Shown: in pieces, positions 57,263 through 64,000 of the stretch | Layout: every line of letters begins with the position of its first letter | How positions within the stretch are numbered: the stretch's first letter is position 1 | Origin: Gammaproteobacteria bacterium LSUCC0112 | GTDB lineage: Bacteria > Pseudomonadota > Gammaproteobacteria > Pseudomonadales > Pseudohongiellaceae | Direction: 5' to 3' | Length of the DNA: 64,000 nt | Assembly (NCBI GenBank): GCA_004535785.1 | Contig: SPIB01000001.1 | Coordinates: 1,217,441-1,281,440 of the forward strand | Notes under the pieces: model-generated | Database searches by the model: none | What the model was told of the DNA's origin: nothing | What the model saw: only the letters and a program-made list of their open reading frames with translations | Position numbers and translations under genes: made by a program

Positions 57263-58492
57263 TTATTGTTGGGCTGCCAGCCATCGTGTGTGTATCAGGC
57301 TGAGCATTTGCCGGGCGACAAGTGATTTTCCTGCCGGTCCCAACACGTTTGACATGATCTGATGGGGTTCAGTTCCATGCCATAACGCAGTTGCACAAAT
57401 CGCGTCACTGCCAAAAGTCGTGGTAGCTTCATTGGCAAACAATAAATCCAGGCGCTTGCGAGTGAGTTTGTCCTCACCATACGCTTCGACGTTGTCAGTT
57501 TCTGCGGCAAAACCCACCATCAGCGGGCGTGGTGATCGGGCAGCCAGTGTGCCAATGATGTCGGGATTTCTGACCAATGACAGTTGCAGGGTGTCTGTTG
57601 TCTTTTTGATTTTATGCGAAACAACCTCGGCGGGGCGGTAATCAGCAACAGCCGCCACGCCCACAAACACGTCTTGCGCATCAATGCCTGCGAGACAAGC
57701 GTCCAGCATCTCCCGCGCGGTCACAACCTGCACAACCTGAACACCTTCCGGGACAGTCAGGTTGACCGGTCCGCTGATCAATGAAACCCGGGCGCCAGCT
57801 GCAGCGGCTTCTGCTGCCAACGCATAACCCATTTTGCCGGAACTGTGGTTGCTGATATACCGAACCGGATCAATGGCCTCCCGTGTTGGGCCGGCGGTGA
57901 TCATGATGCGTAAACCAGTTAACCAGCCGGGCGAAAACAAACTGGCACAGGCTTCTGCCAGCGCAGCGGGTTCCAGCATGCGGCCGGGACCCGTATCGCC
58001 ACACGCTTGTGAGCCGCTGTCAGGTCCCAGAAGCGTATAGCCGCGCGTTTGCAGCGTGAGCAGGTTGTTTTGGGTCGCGGCATTTAACCACATGCCTTGA
58101 TTCATGGCAGGTGCCAGTGCGACGGGCGCTTTGCTGGCCAATAACAGGGTTGTGAGCAGATCACCTGCATGACCACCCGCCAGGCGCGCCAGAAAATCTG
58201 CACTTGCCGGTGCCACCAGCACCAGATCCGGCCAGCGCGCAAGTTCGATATGGCCCATGCCGGCCTCTGCGTCAGCATCGAGAAGTTCATGGTGAACCCG
58301 GTTGCCAGACAGCGCTTGCATGGTGAGCGGCGTGATAAATTCCATCGCTGCCTTGGTCATGACCACCCGCACTTCAGCCCCGGCCTTGATTAGGATGCGG
58401 GTCAGCTCCGCGCATTTATAGGCCGCAATACCGCCGGTCATGCCCAGCAGGATGCGCTTGTTAGCCAGTGTGGCAAGCTTGTTGGACGACAT
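57263..58492 (-). CDS. coaBC: CoaBC phosphopantothenoylcysteine synthetase/decarboxylase
   Basis: Two-step coenzyme A enzyme. 409 residues. Decarboxylase half: GMTGGIAAYK, catalytic H81 in GHIELARWPD, PAMNQGMW, GSQACGDTGPGRM. Synthetase half: ITAGPTREAIDPVRYISNHSSGKMG and KIKKTTDTLQL. Followed directly by the pgm gene; the usual dut gene is missing between them. It is divergent from radC. Confidence 0.96.
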   Translation of the reverse strand: MSSNKLATLANKRILLGMTGGIAAYKCAELTRILIKAGAEVRVVMTKAAMEFITPLTMQALSGNRVHHELLDADAEAGMGHIELARWPDLVLVAPASADFLARLAGGHAGDLLTTLLLASKAPVALAPAMNQGMWLNAATQNNLLTLQTRGYTLLGPDSGSQACGDTGPGRMLEPAALAEACASLFSPGWLTGLRIMITAGPTREAIDPVRYISNHSSGKMGYALAAEAAAAGARVSLISGPVNLTVPEGVQVVQVVTAREMLDACLAGIDAQDVFVGVAAVADYRPAEVVSHKIKKTTDTLQLSLVRNPDIIGTLAARSPRPLMVGFAAETDNVEAYGEDKLTRKRLDLLFANEATTTFGSDAICATALWHGTEPHQIMSNVLGPAGKSLVARQMLSLIHTRWLAAQQ

Positions 58493-58636
58493 AACGTGAT
58501 ATCCAGGTGGAAGTCTGACGGAGACCGATTTGGTAGAGCTTACCGCATTTTAAGCAGGCGCAGGAGCATGCAGCAAGGCAGCTGGCTGGTGGAGCTGCTA
58601 TAAGGTATGAGGTTCTGGTTCCATGGAGGGAACAAC

Positions 58637-59311
58637 ATGACTATTAAACATTGGCCTGAAAACGAAAGACCCCGGGAGAAACTGCTGCAGCATGGCCCCG
58701 CCGTTCTGTCTGATGCCGAGCTGTTGGCCGTCTTCCTGCGCACGGGTATTCCCGGCCGAAACGCACTTGATATGGCGAGGGATTTGCTGATCGATTTTGG
58801 GTCATTAACCAGCATTTTAAGGGCGACGCTCGAAGACTTCTGTCGCAGGGACGGGCTTGGGCCGGGCAAATACGTGCAATTTCAAGCAGTTCTGGAGCTG
58901 GCGCGGCGTTATATGAGTGAGCGGCTTGCCGAGTCTGATGCGTTAACCAATTCAGACCTGACACGAGACTACCTGCGTGCCAGAATGCGCGACTACTCTC
59001 ACGAAGTCTTCGCTTGCCTGTATCTTGATAACCAGCATCGGGTCACCGCCATGGAAGAACTGTTTCAGGGCACCATAGATGGTGCGGCCGTGTATCCGAG
59101 AGAGGTTGTCAAACGTTGTCTGCATAACAATGCAGCCGCCGTCATTTTTGCACACAATCACCCCTCTGGCCTCGCAGAGCCAAGCCAGGCTGACATAGCT
59201 ATTACCCAGCGCCTGAAGACTGCATTGAATACAATTGACGTCAGAGTGTTGGATCACGTCGTAGTGGGTCGCTCTGACGTGGTATCGTTCGCGGAGCGAG
59301 GATTACTTTAA
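58637..59311 (+). CDS. radC: RadC-family JAMM protein
   Basis: 224 residues from [25 protein letters not shown]-like metal motif [14 protein letters not shown] with an upstream Glu (MEELFQGT), and an N-terminal helix-hairpin-helix part. Historically linked to repair; the molecular role is still unsettled. The longer frame from 58607 lacks a ribosome-binding site. Next come rpmB and rpmG, the conserved neighbourhood. Confidence 0.94.
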   Translation: MTIKHWPENERPREKLLQHGPAVLSDAELLAVFLRTGIPGRNALDMARDLLIDFGSLTSILRATLEDFCRRDGLGPGKYVQFQAVLELARRYMSERLAESDALTNSDLTRDYLRARMRDYSHEVFACLYLDNQHRVTAMEELFQGTIDGAAVYPREVVKRCLHNNAAAVIFAHNHPSGLAEPSQADIAITQRLKTALNTIDVRVLDHVVVGRSDVVSFAERGLL

Positions 59312-59356
59312 AAAACGAAGAATCCATAGCAATTGCCGCAATTTCAAGAAAACTGT

Positions 59357-59385
59357 TTGCCTTAAGCAAGCCGTTTTGGTATAAA
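59357..59385 (+). promoter_or_regulatory. Sigma-70 promoter of rpmB-rpmG
   Basis: TTGCCT (59357-59362) and TATAAA (59380-59385) with ideal 17-bp spacing, about 140 bp before rpmB. The leader would be about 134 nt, and holds no hairpin that I can name. This is the strongest sigma-70 promoter found in the window. Confidence 0.6.
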
Positions 59386-59525
59386 ACGCAGCTCAAATTT
59401 TAAGGCATGCCGGTGTGGGCCGTCTGTTGTGTCCATTGAAGCGTGTTTTATAGCAGGATTTTCCAAAGCACGGGTTTTTTCAAACGCGTGTTAAATAGAG
59501 CACGGTTTGGTAACGAGGCTAGGTC

Positions 59526-59762
59526 ATGTCAAAAGTATGTATGGTAACCGGCAAAAGGCCGCTTACAGGTAATAACGTTTCACACGCAAACAACAAAACG
59601 CGTCGTCGTTTTCTGCCAAACATCCAGACACACCGTTTCTGGGTACAGTCAGAGAATCGTTTTGTATCGTTGAAATTGTCTACCAGAGGCATGCGCACTA
59701 TCGATAAACGCGGCATCGATGCTGTGTTGTCCGATATCCGCGCCAGCGGCGTAAAAATTTAA
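59526..59762 (+). CDS. rpmB: 50S ribosomal protein L28
   Basis: 78 residues of the L28 family ([48 protein letters not shown]). Only one cysteine, so the zinc-free type. rpmG starts 31 bp after the stop; the pair is the standard ribosomal operon. Confidence 0.97.
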   Translation: MSKVCMVTGKRPLTGNNVSHANNKTRRRFLPNIQTHRFWVQSENRFVSLKLSTRGMRTIDKRGIDAVLSDIRASGVKI

Positions 59763-59793
59763 TTTCTAACCCTGATTCAGGTGGTAAGCAGCG

Positions 59794-59949
59794 ATGCGCG
59801 ATAAAATCAAACTGGTTTCCTCAGCAGGCACCGGTCACTTCTACACAACTGATAAAAACAAGCGTACGACTCCGGACAAAATGGAGATCAAAAAATACGA
59901 TCCCGTTGTTCGCAAGCACGTGATGTACAAAGAAGCCAAAATCAAGTAA
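59794..59949 (+). CDS. rpmG: 50S ribosomal protein L33
   Basis: 51 residues, [19 protein letters not shown]...[12 protein letters not shown]. The CxxC pairs of zinc-binding L33 are absent, so it is the zinc-independent form. The ATG at 59794 has GGTGGTAAGC upstream. A strong terminator follows 57 bp after the stop. Confidence 0.97.
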   Translation: MRDKIKLVSSAGTGHFYTTDKNKRTTPDKMEIKKYDPVVRKHVMYKEAKIK

Positions 59950-60006
59950 TTGTGCCGGCTGCCCGGCAGGGTAGCCTTGGCTGACTGATTGGTTTTAAGG
60001 CATAAA

Positions 60007-60045
60007 AAAACACCCGGTATGACGCTGATCGTACCGGGTGTTTTT
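60007..60045. terminator. Intrinsic terminator after rpmG
   Basis: AACACCCGGTA (60009-60019) pairs with TACCGGGTGTT (60032-60042) around a 12-nt loop; T-run after and A-run before make it bidirectional, also suited to the convergent transposase-like gene. Confidence 0.85.
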
Positions 60046-60066
60046 GTTGGGAAGTATCAAGGCTGG

Positions 60067-61038
60067 TCAAGCTTTTTGTTTGCTTAAGGCCTTCGACAGT
60101 TTTTGCACTGACAGCGTCAGTTTTGCATCAGTTGTCAGCTCTTTTTTAAGTTTGCCGACGGTGGTTGAAACGGTGCCATAACGTTTCAAGTGGAAGAGCT
60201 TGGCAATCGCCTGCAATGTCGACGCCGAAAGTTCCTGGCAAAGATACATGGCGACCCAACGCGGCACATTTTTTGATCCTGGCCCGCGCGCGGCCTGATA
60301 GATACTTTCCTCGCTCACTTTGAACTGAGCTGCAACCGCCGTCACAATGTCCTTGCATGACGGTCGCCATTTAGCGTGTGCACCTCGTGACACACCTCTG
60401 ACTTTGGTCGCTGAACGTTTGCTTGCGGCAAATTTGCGGAATTTCTCGTCACCCATCACGGATGACAAATTCTTTTTCCCGTAAAAATGTGCCATCTCTT
60501 CGTCAACACCCTGAGCGACATAGTCAGCATATCGTTGAAAACGTTTGCTCGCCGGTCCCTCCAGCATCGACAAGGCTTCGTCACGCACCAGCCAGGCTGG
60601 TGATTTGGTTTGGTTGGTATACGCGGCGTAACTGGACCAGACATGTTTGTCCAGATCCTGTTTTCGAACGCCAAGGTGGATAAAACGCGACAATGGAAGC
60701 AGGTATTTATCAGCCTGCACCAGTACGGCCTTATACCGGCCACGGAACAGAGAACCTTCTGATTTTTTAAGCCGTTGGTAATACTGCGTATAGATGCCGT
60801 CGATCTGCCGCATAAACCGGCTGAGGTTGGCTTCGGGTGTTTTTACCAGCAGGTGGTACTGATCTTTGAGAAGTGAATATGCAAAAACCTGAACATTAAG
60901 ACGGCCACAGGTTTCATCCAGTGCTTGCAGAAAAGCCTCGTAATATCTCGCTGACGGGAAAACCTTTTGCCCCTCCAATGCAGTATTGGAGACATGGTAA
61001 TACGCGTCCGGATATTCTATGCGTAGTGGTCTGGCCAT
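60067..61038 (-). CDS. REP-associated tyrosine transposase-like protein with DnaA-type HTH
   Basis: 323 residues. The N-terminal Y1 transposase domain (MARPLRIEYPDAYYHVSNTALEG, SRFMRQIDGIYTQYYQRL, GSLFRGRYKAVLVQADKYLLPLSRFIHL) is of the RAYT family, which acts on REP palindromes. The metal-binding motif normally NHxH reads DQYH (near 59-62), so the first histidine is gone. The C-terminal part (VPRWVAMYLCQELSASTLQAIAKLFHLKRYGTVSTTVGKL) is a DnaA domain IV-like helix-turn-helix. Probably non-mobile and perhaps domesticated. Confidence 0.85.
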   Translation of the reverse strand: MARPLRIEYPDAYYHVSNTALEGQKVFPSARYYEAFLQALDETCGRLNVQVFAYSLLKDQYHLLVKTPEANLSRFMRQIDGIYTQYYQRLKKSEGSLFRGRYKAVLVQADKYLLPLSRFIHLGVRKQDLDKHVWSSYAAYTNQTKSPAWLVRDEALSMLEGPASKRFQRYADYVAQGVDEEMAHFYGKKNLSSVMGDEKFRKFAASKRSATKVRGVSRGAHAKWRPSCKDIVTAVAAQFKVSEESIYQAARGPGSKNVPRWVAMYLCQELSASTLQAIAKLFHLKRYGTVSTTVGKLKKELTTDAKLTLSVQKLSKALSKQKA

Positions 61039-61085
61039 AGACGGGTTCCTTGTTTTTGTAATTGGTATTTTTGTTATGAATTACA

Positions 61086-61139
61086 GTTGACCCCAGTTAC
61101 CGCGATCTATAGTGAACCAGTATTGCGGGGCAGGTCAAC
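61086..61139. repeat. Imperfect inverted repeat upstream of the transposase-like gene
   Basis: GTTGACC (61086-61092) pairs with GGTCAAC (61133-61139). Inside, the halves share CCCC and CCGC-AT blocks in inverted order with gaps. It lies 48 bp before the transposase-like start, where REP-type palindromes often flank RAYT genes, and contains a TTGACCCC core like the GGGGTC core at 3.2 kb. Confidence 0.4.
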
Positions 61140-61180
61140 ACAAAGTTCAGATGCAAAGGCCCGCACATTGTGTTGAACAA

Positions 61181-62152
61181 TCAAGGCGCTTCGGCAAGAA
61201 TCAGCGCGCGTTTTGGGCCGGGGAGGCCTTCAATGCTGAGGTTTTGATCGTGAGGATCAAGCCCGTCAATGAGGGATTGGAATGGCATCCATGGTGTGGT
61301 GCGCTGTTCTTCCGCACTTGTCACATTGATATCAACAGTACGGACATTCAGGAATCCGCAGCGTCGCAACCAGGATTCTGTTGTTGCAACTGAGGGCAAA
61401 AACCAGACGTTATTCATTCTGCAATATCGATCGGGCGGTGTTAACGCATAGCCTTCCGGGCCATCAACAACCAGTGTTTCCAGCACCAATTGGCCACCGG
61501 AACGGAGACAACCCAGCAATTGGAACAGATGATCCAACGGCGATTTGCGATGATACAGCACACCCATTGAGAATACGGTGTCAAACTGTGCGACCGAGTC
61601 GGGAAACTCATCCAGTGTTACCGGCAATACAAAAACCGGATAGTCCCGCAGAAAATGTTGAATAAATCTGAATTGAAAAAAGTAGGCCAGATGCGGGTCA
61701 ACGCCCAGCACATATCTGGCACCTTCTCCCAGCGCGCGGTAACAATGGTAAGCATTGCCGCTGCCGACATCCAGCACACGACGTCCCTGCAACGCATCAA
61801 TATGCGGTAACAAGCGATCCCATTTCATATCGGATCGCCACTCGCTGTCTATTTCGACACCAAACACCGACCACGGGCCTTTGCGCCATGGGATCTGGCT
61901 GCGCGCCGCTGCGTCGATTGCTGCCTGCTGTGCAGGTGTGCAATCGGCAGCACTGCCAATACGCACAGCAGTCTTCAGGTCGATACTGCCAGCGACCACG
62001 TCGGGCAACGCATCGAACATATCCAACCAGCGGTCGGTCAACCCGTGCTTGCGCGAGTACAAATACCTGTCGCTGGCGTAGTCCGCCATTGCTTCCATGG
62101 CGGTGCCACGCAGCAAGGCTTGCAAGCGGAGATGAGCGTCCCGATCTCTCAT
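61181..62152 (-). CDS. cmoB: tRNA U34 carboxymethyltransferase CmoB
   Basis: Uses carboxy-S-adenosylmethionine from CmoA to form cmo5U at the tRNA wobble position. 323 residues: WRKGPWSVFGVEIDSEWRSDMKWDRLLPHI, DVGSGNAYHCYRALGEGA, FSMGVLYHRKSPLDHLFQL, MNNVWFLPS. The ATG shares one base with the CmoA stop (TGATG), so the two are coupled. Confidence 0.96.
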   Translation of the reverse strand: MRDRDAHLRLQALLRGTAMEAMADYASDRYLYSRKHGLTDRWLDMFDALPDVVAGSIDLKTAVRIGSAADCTPAQQAAIDAAARSQIPWRKGPWSVFGVEIDSEWRSDMKWDRLLPHIDALQGRRVLDVGSGNAYHCYRALGEGARYVLGVDPHLAYFFQFRFIQHFLRDYPVFVLPVTLDEFPDSVAQFDTVFSMGVLYHRKSPLDHLFQLLGCLRSGGQLVLETLVVDGPEGYALTPPDRYCRMNNVWFLPSVATTESWLRRCGFLNVRTVDINVTSAEEQRTTPWMPFQSLIDGLDPHDQNLSIEGLPGPKRALILAEAP

Positions 62153-62877
62153 CAGCGTACGGCGACCATCGAACAGAAGTTAAAGCACTGGAACCAGACA
62201 TCGCAGCTGCTGAAGCCTGCGTTGTGCAAACGTTGCTTATGTGCGTCGATAGTCTCCGGAATCAGCACGTTCTCGAGCGCCGCCCGCTTTTGAGCGACCT
62301 CAAGGGCAGAGTAGCCTTGCGCCTGTTTAAACTCATGGTACAGATCGATAAACAGGTCGTTTAGAGGTTCTGCCGGAAAACGTATTTTTTCCGACAAAAT
62401 CAGAATGCCACCGGGTTGCAAACCGTCGGCAATCTTTTTAACCAAGGCGTCGCGTTTTTCCGGTGCGATAAACTGCAGTGTAAAGTTGAGGACAACAACC
62501 GAGGCATTGTTGATCTCAATATCACAGATATCCGCACAGCTGACGGTGATTGGTAAATCAGCGGATAGCGGTATTGCCAGCAGTGATTCCAGACGAGACG
62601 TCATGGCCGGGGAGTTATCGATGGCCAGCAACTCATAATCTTTGTGTGCAATCTGATGCGCCATGGCAAGGCTGGCACCGCCCAATGAGCAACCCAAATC
62701 ATAAATGCGGGTGCCGGGGGCACAAAATCGTGCTGCCAATACCCCGATCATGGACAGGATCGTTGCGTATCCCGGCACAGATCGATTGATCATATCGCTG
62801 AACACCGAGGCTACTTTGTCATCAAACACAAAGTCGGTTCGTGCTTGCGGTGTTGAAAAAATGTTATCGGTTTTCAT
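62152..62877 (-). CDS. cmoA: Carboxy-S-adenosyl-L-methionine synthase CmoA
   Basis: Makes Cx-SAM from SAM and prephenate. 241 residues: FVFDDKVASVFSDMINRSVPGYATIL, DLGCSLGGASLAMA, LNFTLQFI, KIRFPAEPLNDLFIDLYHEFK. The ATG overlaps the HIT protein's stop by 4 bp. Confidence 0.95.
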   Translation of the reverse strand: MKTDNIFSTPQARTDFVFDDKVASVFSDMINRSVPGYATILSMIGVLAARFCAPGTRIYDLGCSLGGASLAMAHQIAHKDYELLAIDNSPAMTSRLESLLAIPLSADLPITVSCADICDIEINNASVVVLNFTLQFIAPEKRDALVKKIADGLQPGGILILSEKIRFPAEPLNDLFIDLYHEFKQAQGYSALEVAQKRAALENVLIPETIDAHKQRLHNAGFSSCDVWFQCFNFCSMVAVR

Positions 62878-63305
62878 CTGACTGATTCTGCCGGTACGCT
62901 GGTGAAACCCGCGTCACGCAACGCACTGCGCAAAGTAAAGGCTGTTTCTGCTTGAAGCGCATCGTCACGATCCTGAGCAAGTGAAAAATCAAGATCAGCA
63001 ATCGCGGTGATGGGTATCAAGTGCAAATGCGCATGACGCACCTCCAGTCCAGCGATCATCATGCCAACCTTTTCACAAGGGAAAAGGTGTTTCATGGTTT
63101 GTGACAACAGGCGCGCAACACCAAACACATGCGCATTAAGTACTGCATCCATGTCGTACCAATGATCAACTTCTTCGCGGGGAATCACCAGCATATGCCC
63201 TTCGCGAATAGGTTTTAGCGTTAAAATTGCGAAACAATGGTCATCATCCCAGATGATATGCCCCGGTAGTTCGCCTTGACGTATTCGTGTAAAAAGGCTG
63301 CTCAT
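62874..63305 (-). CDS. HIT-family nucleotide hydrolase/transferase
   Basis: 143 residues from MSSLFTRIRQGELPGHIIWDD. HIT motif HAHLHLIP with the central His as nucleophile. Family members hydrolyse dinucleoside polyphosphates or AMP-lysine/alkylamide adducts; the bacterial in vivo substrate is usually unclear. A longer frame from 63380 is possible but atypical. First gene of a HIT-cmoA-cmoB operon linked by overlaps. Confidence 0.9.
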   Translation of the reverse strand: MSSLFTRIRQGELPGHIIWDDDHCFAILTLKPIREGHMLVIPREEVDHWYDMDAVLNAHVFGVARLLSQTMKHLFPCEKVGMMIAGLEVRHAHLHLIPITAIADLDFSLAQDRDDALQAETAFTLRSALRDAGFTSVPAESVR

Positions 63306-63433
63306 GGGGGCATGCTCCTGCAAGGTTAAAAGGTGAATCGGTTCGGGCGCTATTATGCGGTAAATCATGTTACAGTCCAACCAACCTGCCGGACAGCCGA
63401 TCTGAGTGTGTCATCGGTCTGTGGCAGCAAAAG

Positions 63434-64000
63434 ATGCGGATTCAGCACATGTTGTTTGGCAAACATTATCCAGCGCAGGAAACCTTACAGGTTGAGGGGT
63501 TGCCGGTGATTTGTCACCTGCAACGGAGCAAACGTAAAAGTCTGGCGTTGCATGTCCGGTACGAAGGCGTCGAAATCCGGGCGCCCCTTCACATCTCAAC
63601 CAGCGATGCGCTCCGCTTTGTTGAAAAACATCACCAGTGGCTGACGCGCAAGCTCGATGAGCGACGCAAGCGCGCGGCCGAATGCTTGTCATTGCAGGAT
63701 GGCGGACAGATACATTACAAGGCCCGAACTTTACGTGTCTATCTGGAAAATGCGGAGAAACCTGCAGTGGTTATTGAGTCTGAGCGCATGATTATTCGAG
63801 GTCCGGCCATCACAGCAAATAAAGCTGAGCGGGTTCTCAAGCACTGGTTACTGGAGCAGGCAAAAAGCTGGCTGCCGGCACGCACACGAGCGTTGGCAGA
63901 CTATCTGGGTGTGAATCACAAACTGGCAAACGTGGTCTTTCGAAAAACGCGCAGCAAGTGGGGGCATTGCACGGCAAAGGGAATTATTCAGTACAACTGG
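63434..64000 (+). CDS. YgjP/SprT-type metallopeptidase (DUF45), 3' end outside
   Basis: 189 codons present. Segments ICHLQRSKRKSLALHVRYEGVEIRAP, HQWLTRKLDERRK, YKARTLRVYLE and RKTRSKWGHCTAKGIIQYNW are the DUF45/YgjP pattern; the HExxH zinc motif normally follows within 40 residues and is beyond the window. The ATG at 63434 is preceded by AGCAAAAG, a weak site. Divergent from the HIT-cmoAB operon. Confidence 0.85.
   Translation, partial: MRIQHMLFGKHYPAQETLQVEGLPVICHLQRSKRKSLALHVRYEGVEIRAPLHISTSDALRFVEKHHQWLTRKLDERRKRAAECLSLQDGGQIHYKARTLRVYLENAEKPAVVIESERMIIRGPAITANKAERVLKHWLLEQAKSWLPARTRALADYLGVNHKLANVVFRKTRSKWGHCTAKGIIQYNW

Overview
The window is chromosomal DNA of a Gammaproteobacterium, probably free-living or marine. 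The evidence is gene order (gmk-rpoZ-spoT-ridA-recG; radC beside coaBC-pgm-argB-slmA opposite rph-pyrE; rpmB-rpmG; cmoA-cmoB) together with gammaproteobacterial families such as SlmA, RsmC, RsuA, HrpB and the SelD/MnmH pair. I cannot fix the genus. There is no phage, plasmid, rRNA, tRNA or CRISPR array. Genes run off both ends: uvrD on the left (C-terminus missing) and a YgjP-type metallopeptidase on the right (C-terminus missing).

Layout. 1-3.8 kb: uvrD, glutaryl-CoA dehydrogenase, a REP-like palindrome and an exported MsrB. 3.77-4.75 kb: three adjacent genes broken by deletions (soxR, a VOC-fold gene, a Sco-type copper chaperone), followed by an intact PCu(A)C copper chaperone. 5.4-13.5 kb (minus strand): a packed gmk-rpoZ-spoT-ridA-recG-HDOD-ubiA block. 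13.6-15.8 kb: selD-mnmH. 15.9-19.2 kb: two secreted beta-propeller proteins around a LysE-type exporter, with a 385-bp gap made of two large inverted repeats. 19.4-28 kb: trxC, dienelactone hydrolase, hrpB, a GDT1-type transporter, acetoacetyl-CoA synthetase, an SDR and a serine hydrolase. 28.4-31.4 kb: a membrane diguanylate cyclase, rsuA, rsmC. 31.4-33.7 kb: the arsenate pair gap-arsJ. 33.7-37.2 kb: an MlaFED-like lipid transport operon with its auxiliary lipoprotein. 37.4-41.8 kb: alkB, copZ-copA, a Pmp3-family peptide and a DUF2959 lipoprotein. 41.8-49.5 kb: a SWIM/SNF2 ATPase, then a sulfide/persulfide island. 49.5-51.6 kb: kynureninase plus an exported alpha/beta hydrolase. 51.6-59.3 kb: yicC, rph, pyrE, slmA, argB, pgm, coaBC, radC. 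59.5-64 kb: rpmB-rpmG, a REP-associated transposase-like gene with an altered catalytic motif, cmoA-cmoB with a HIT protein, and the partial metallopeptidase.

The most coherent accessory system is sulfur handling at 45.1-49.5 kb: a 47-residue desulforedoxin-like protein whose ribosome-binding site can be hidden in a hairpin, a FisR-type sigma-54 activator with the three sensor cysteines at the known spacing, a well-formed -24/-12 promoter with an upstream palindrome, a persulfide dioxygenase, and a DUF442-SQR fusion interrupted by a one-base frameshift. The main other anomalies are the deletion-scarred soxR/VOC/sco cluster that still keeps a MerR-type operator, the two-hairpin element at 17.6-17.9 kb, a structured region upstream of the diguanylate cyclase, the RAYT-like protein lacking the first HUH histidine, and the absence of dut from its usual place between coaBC and pgm.
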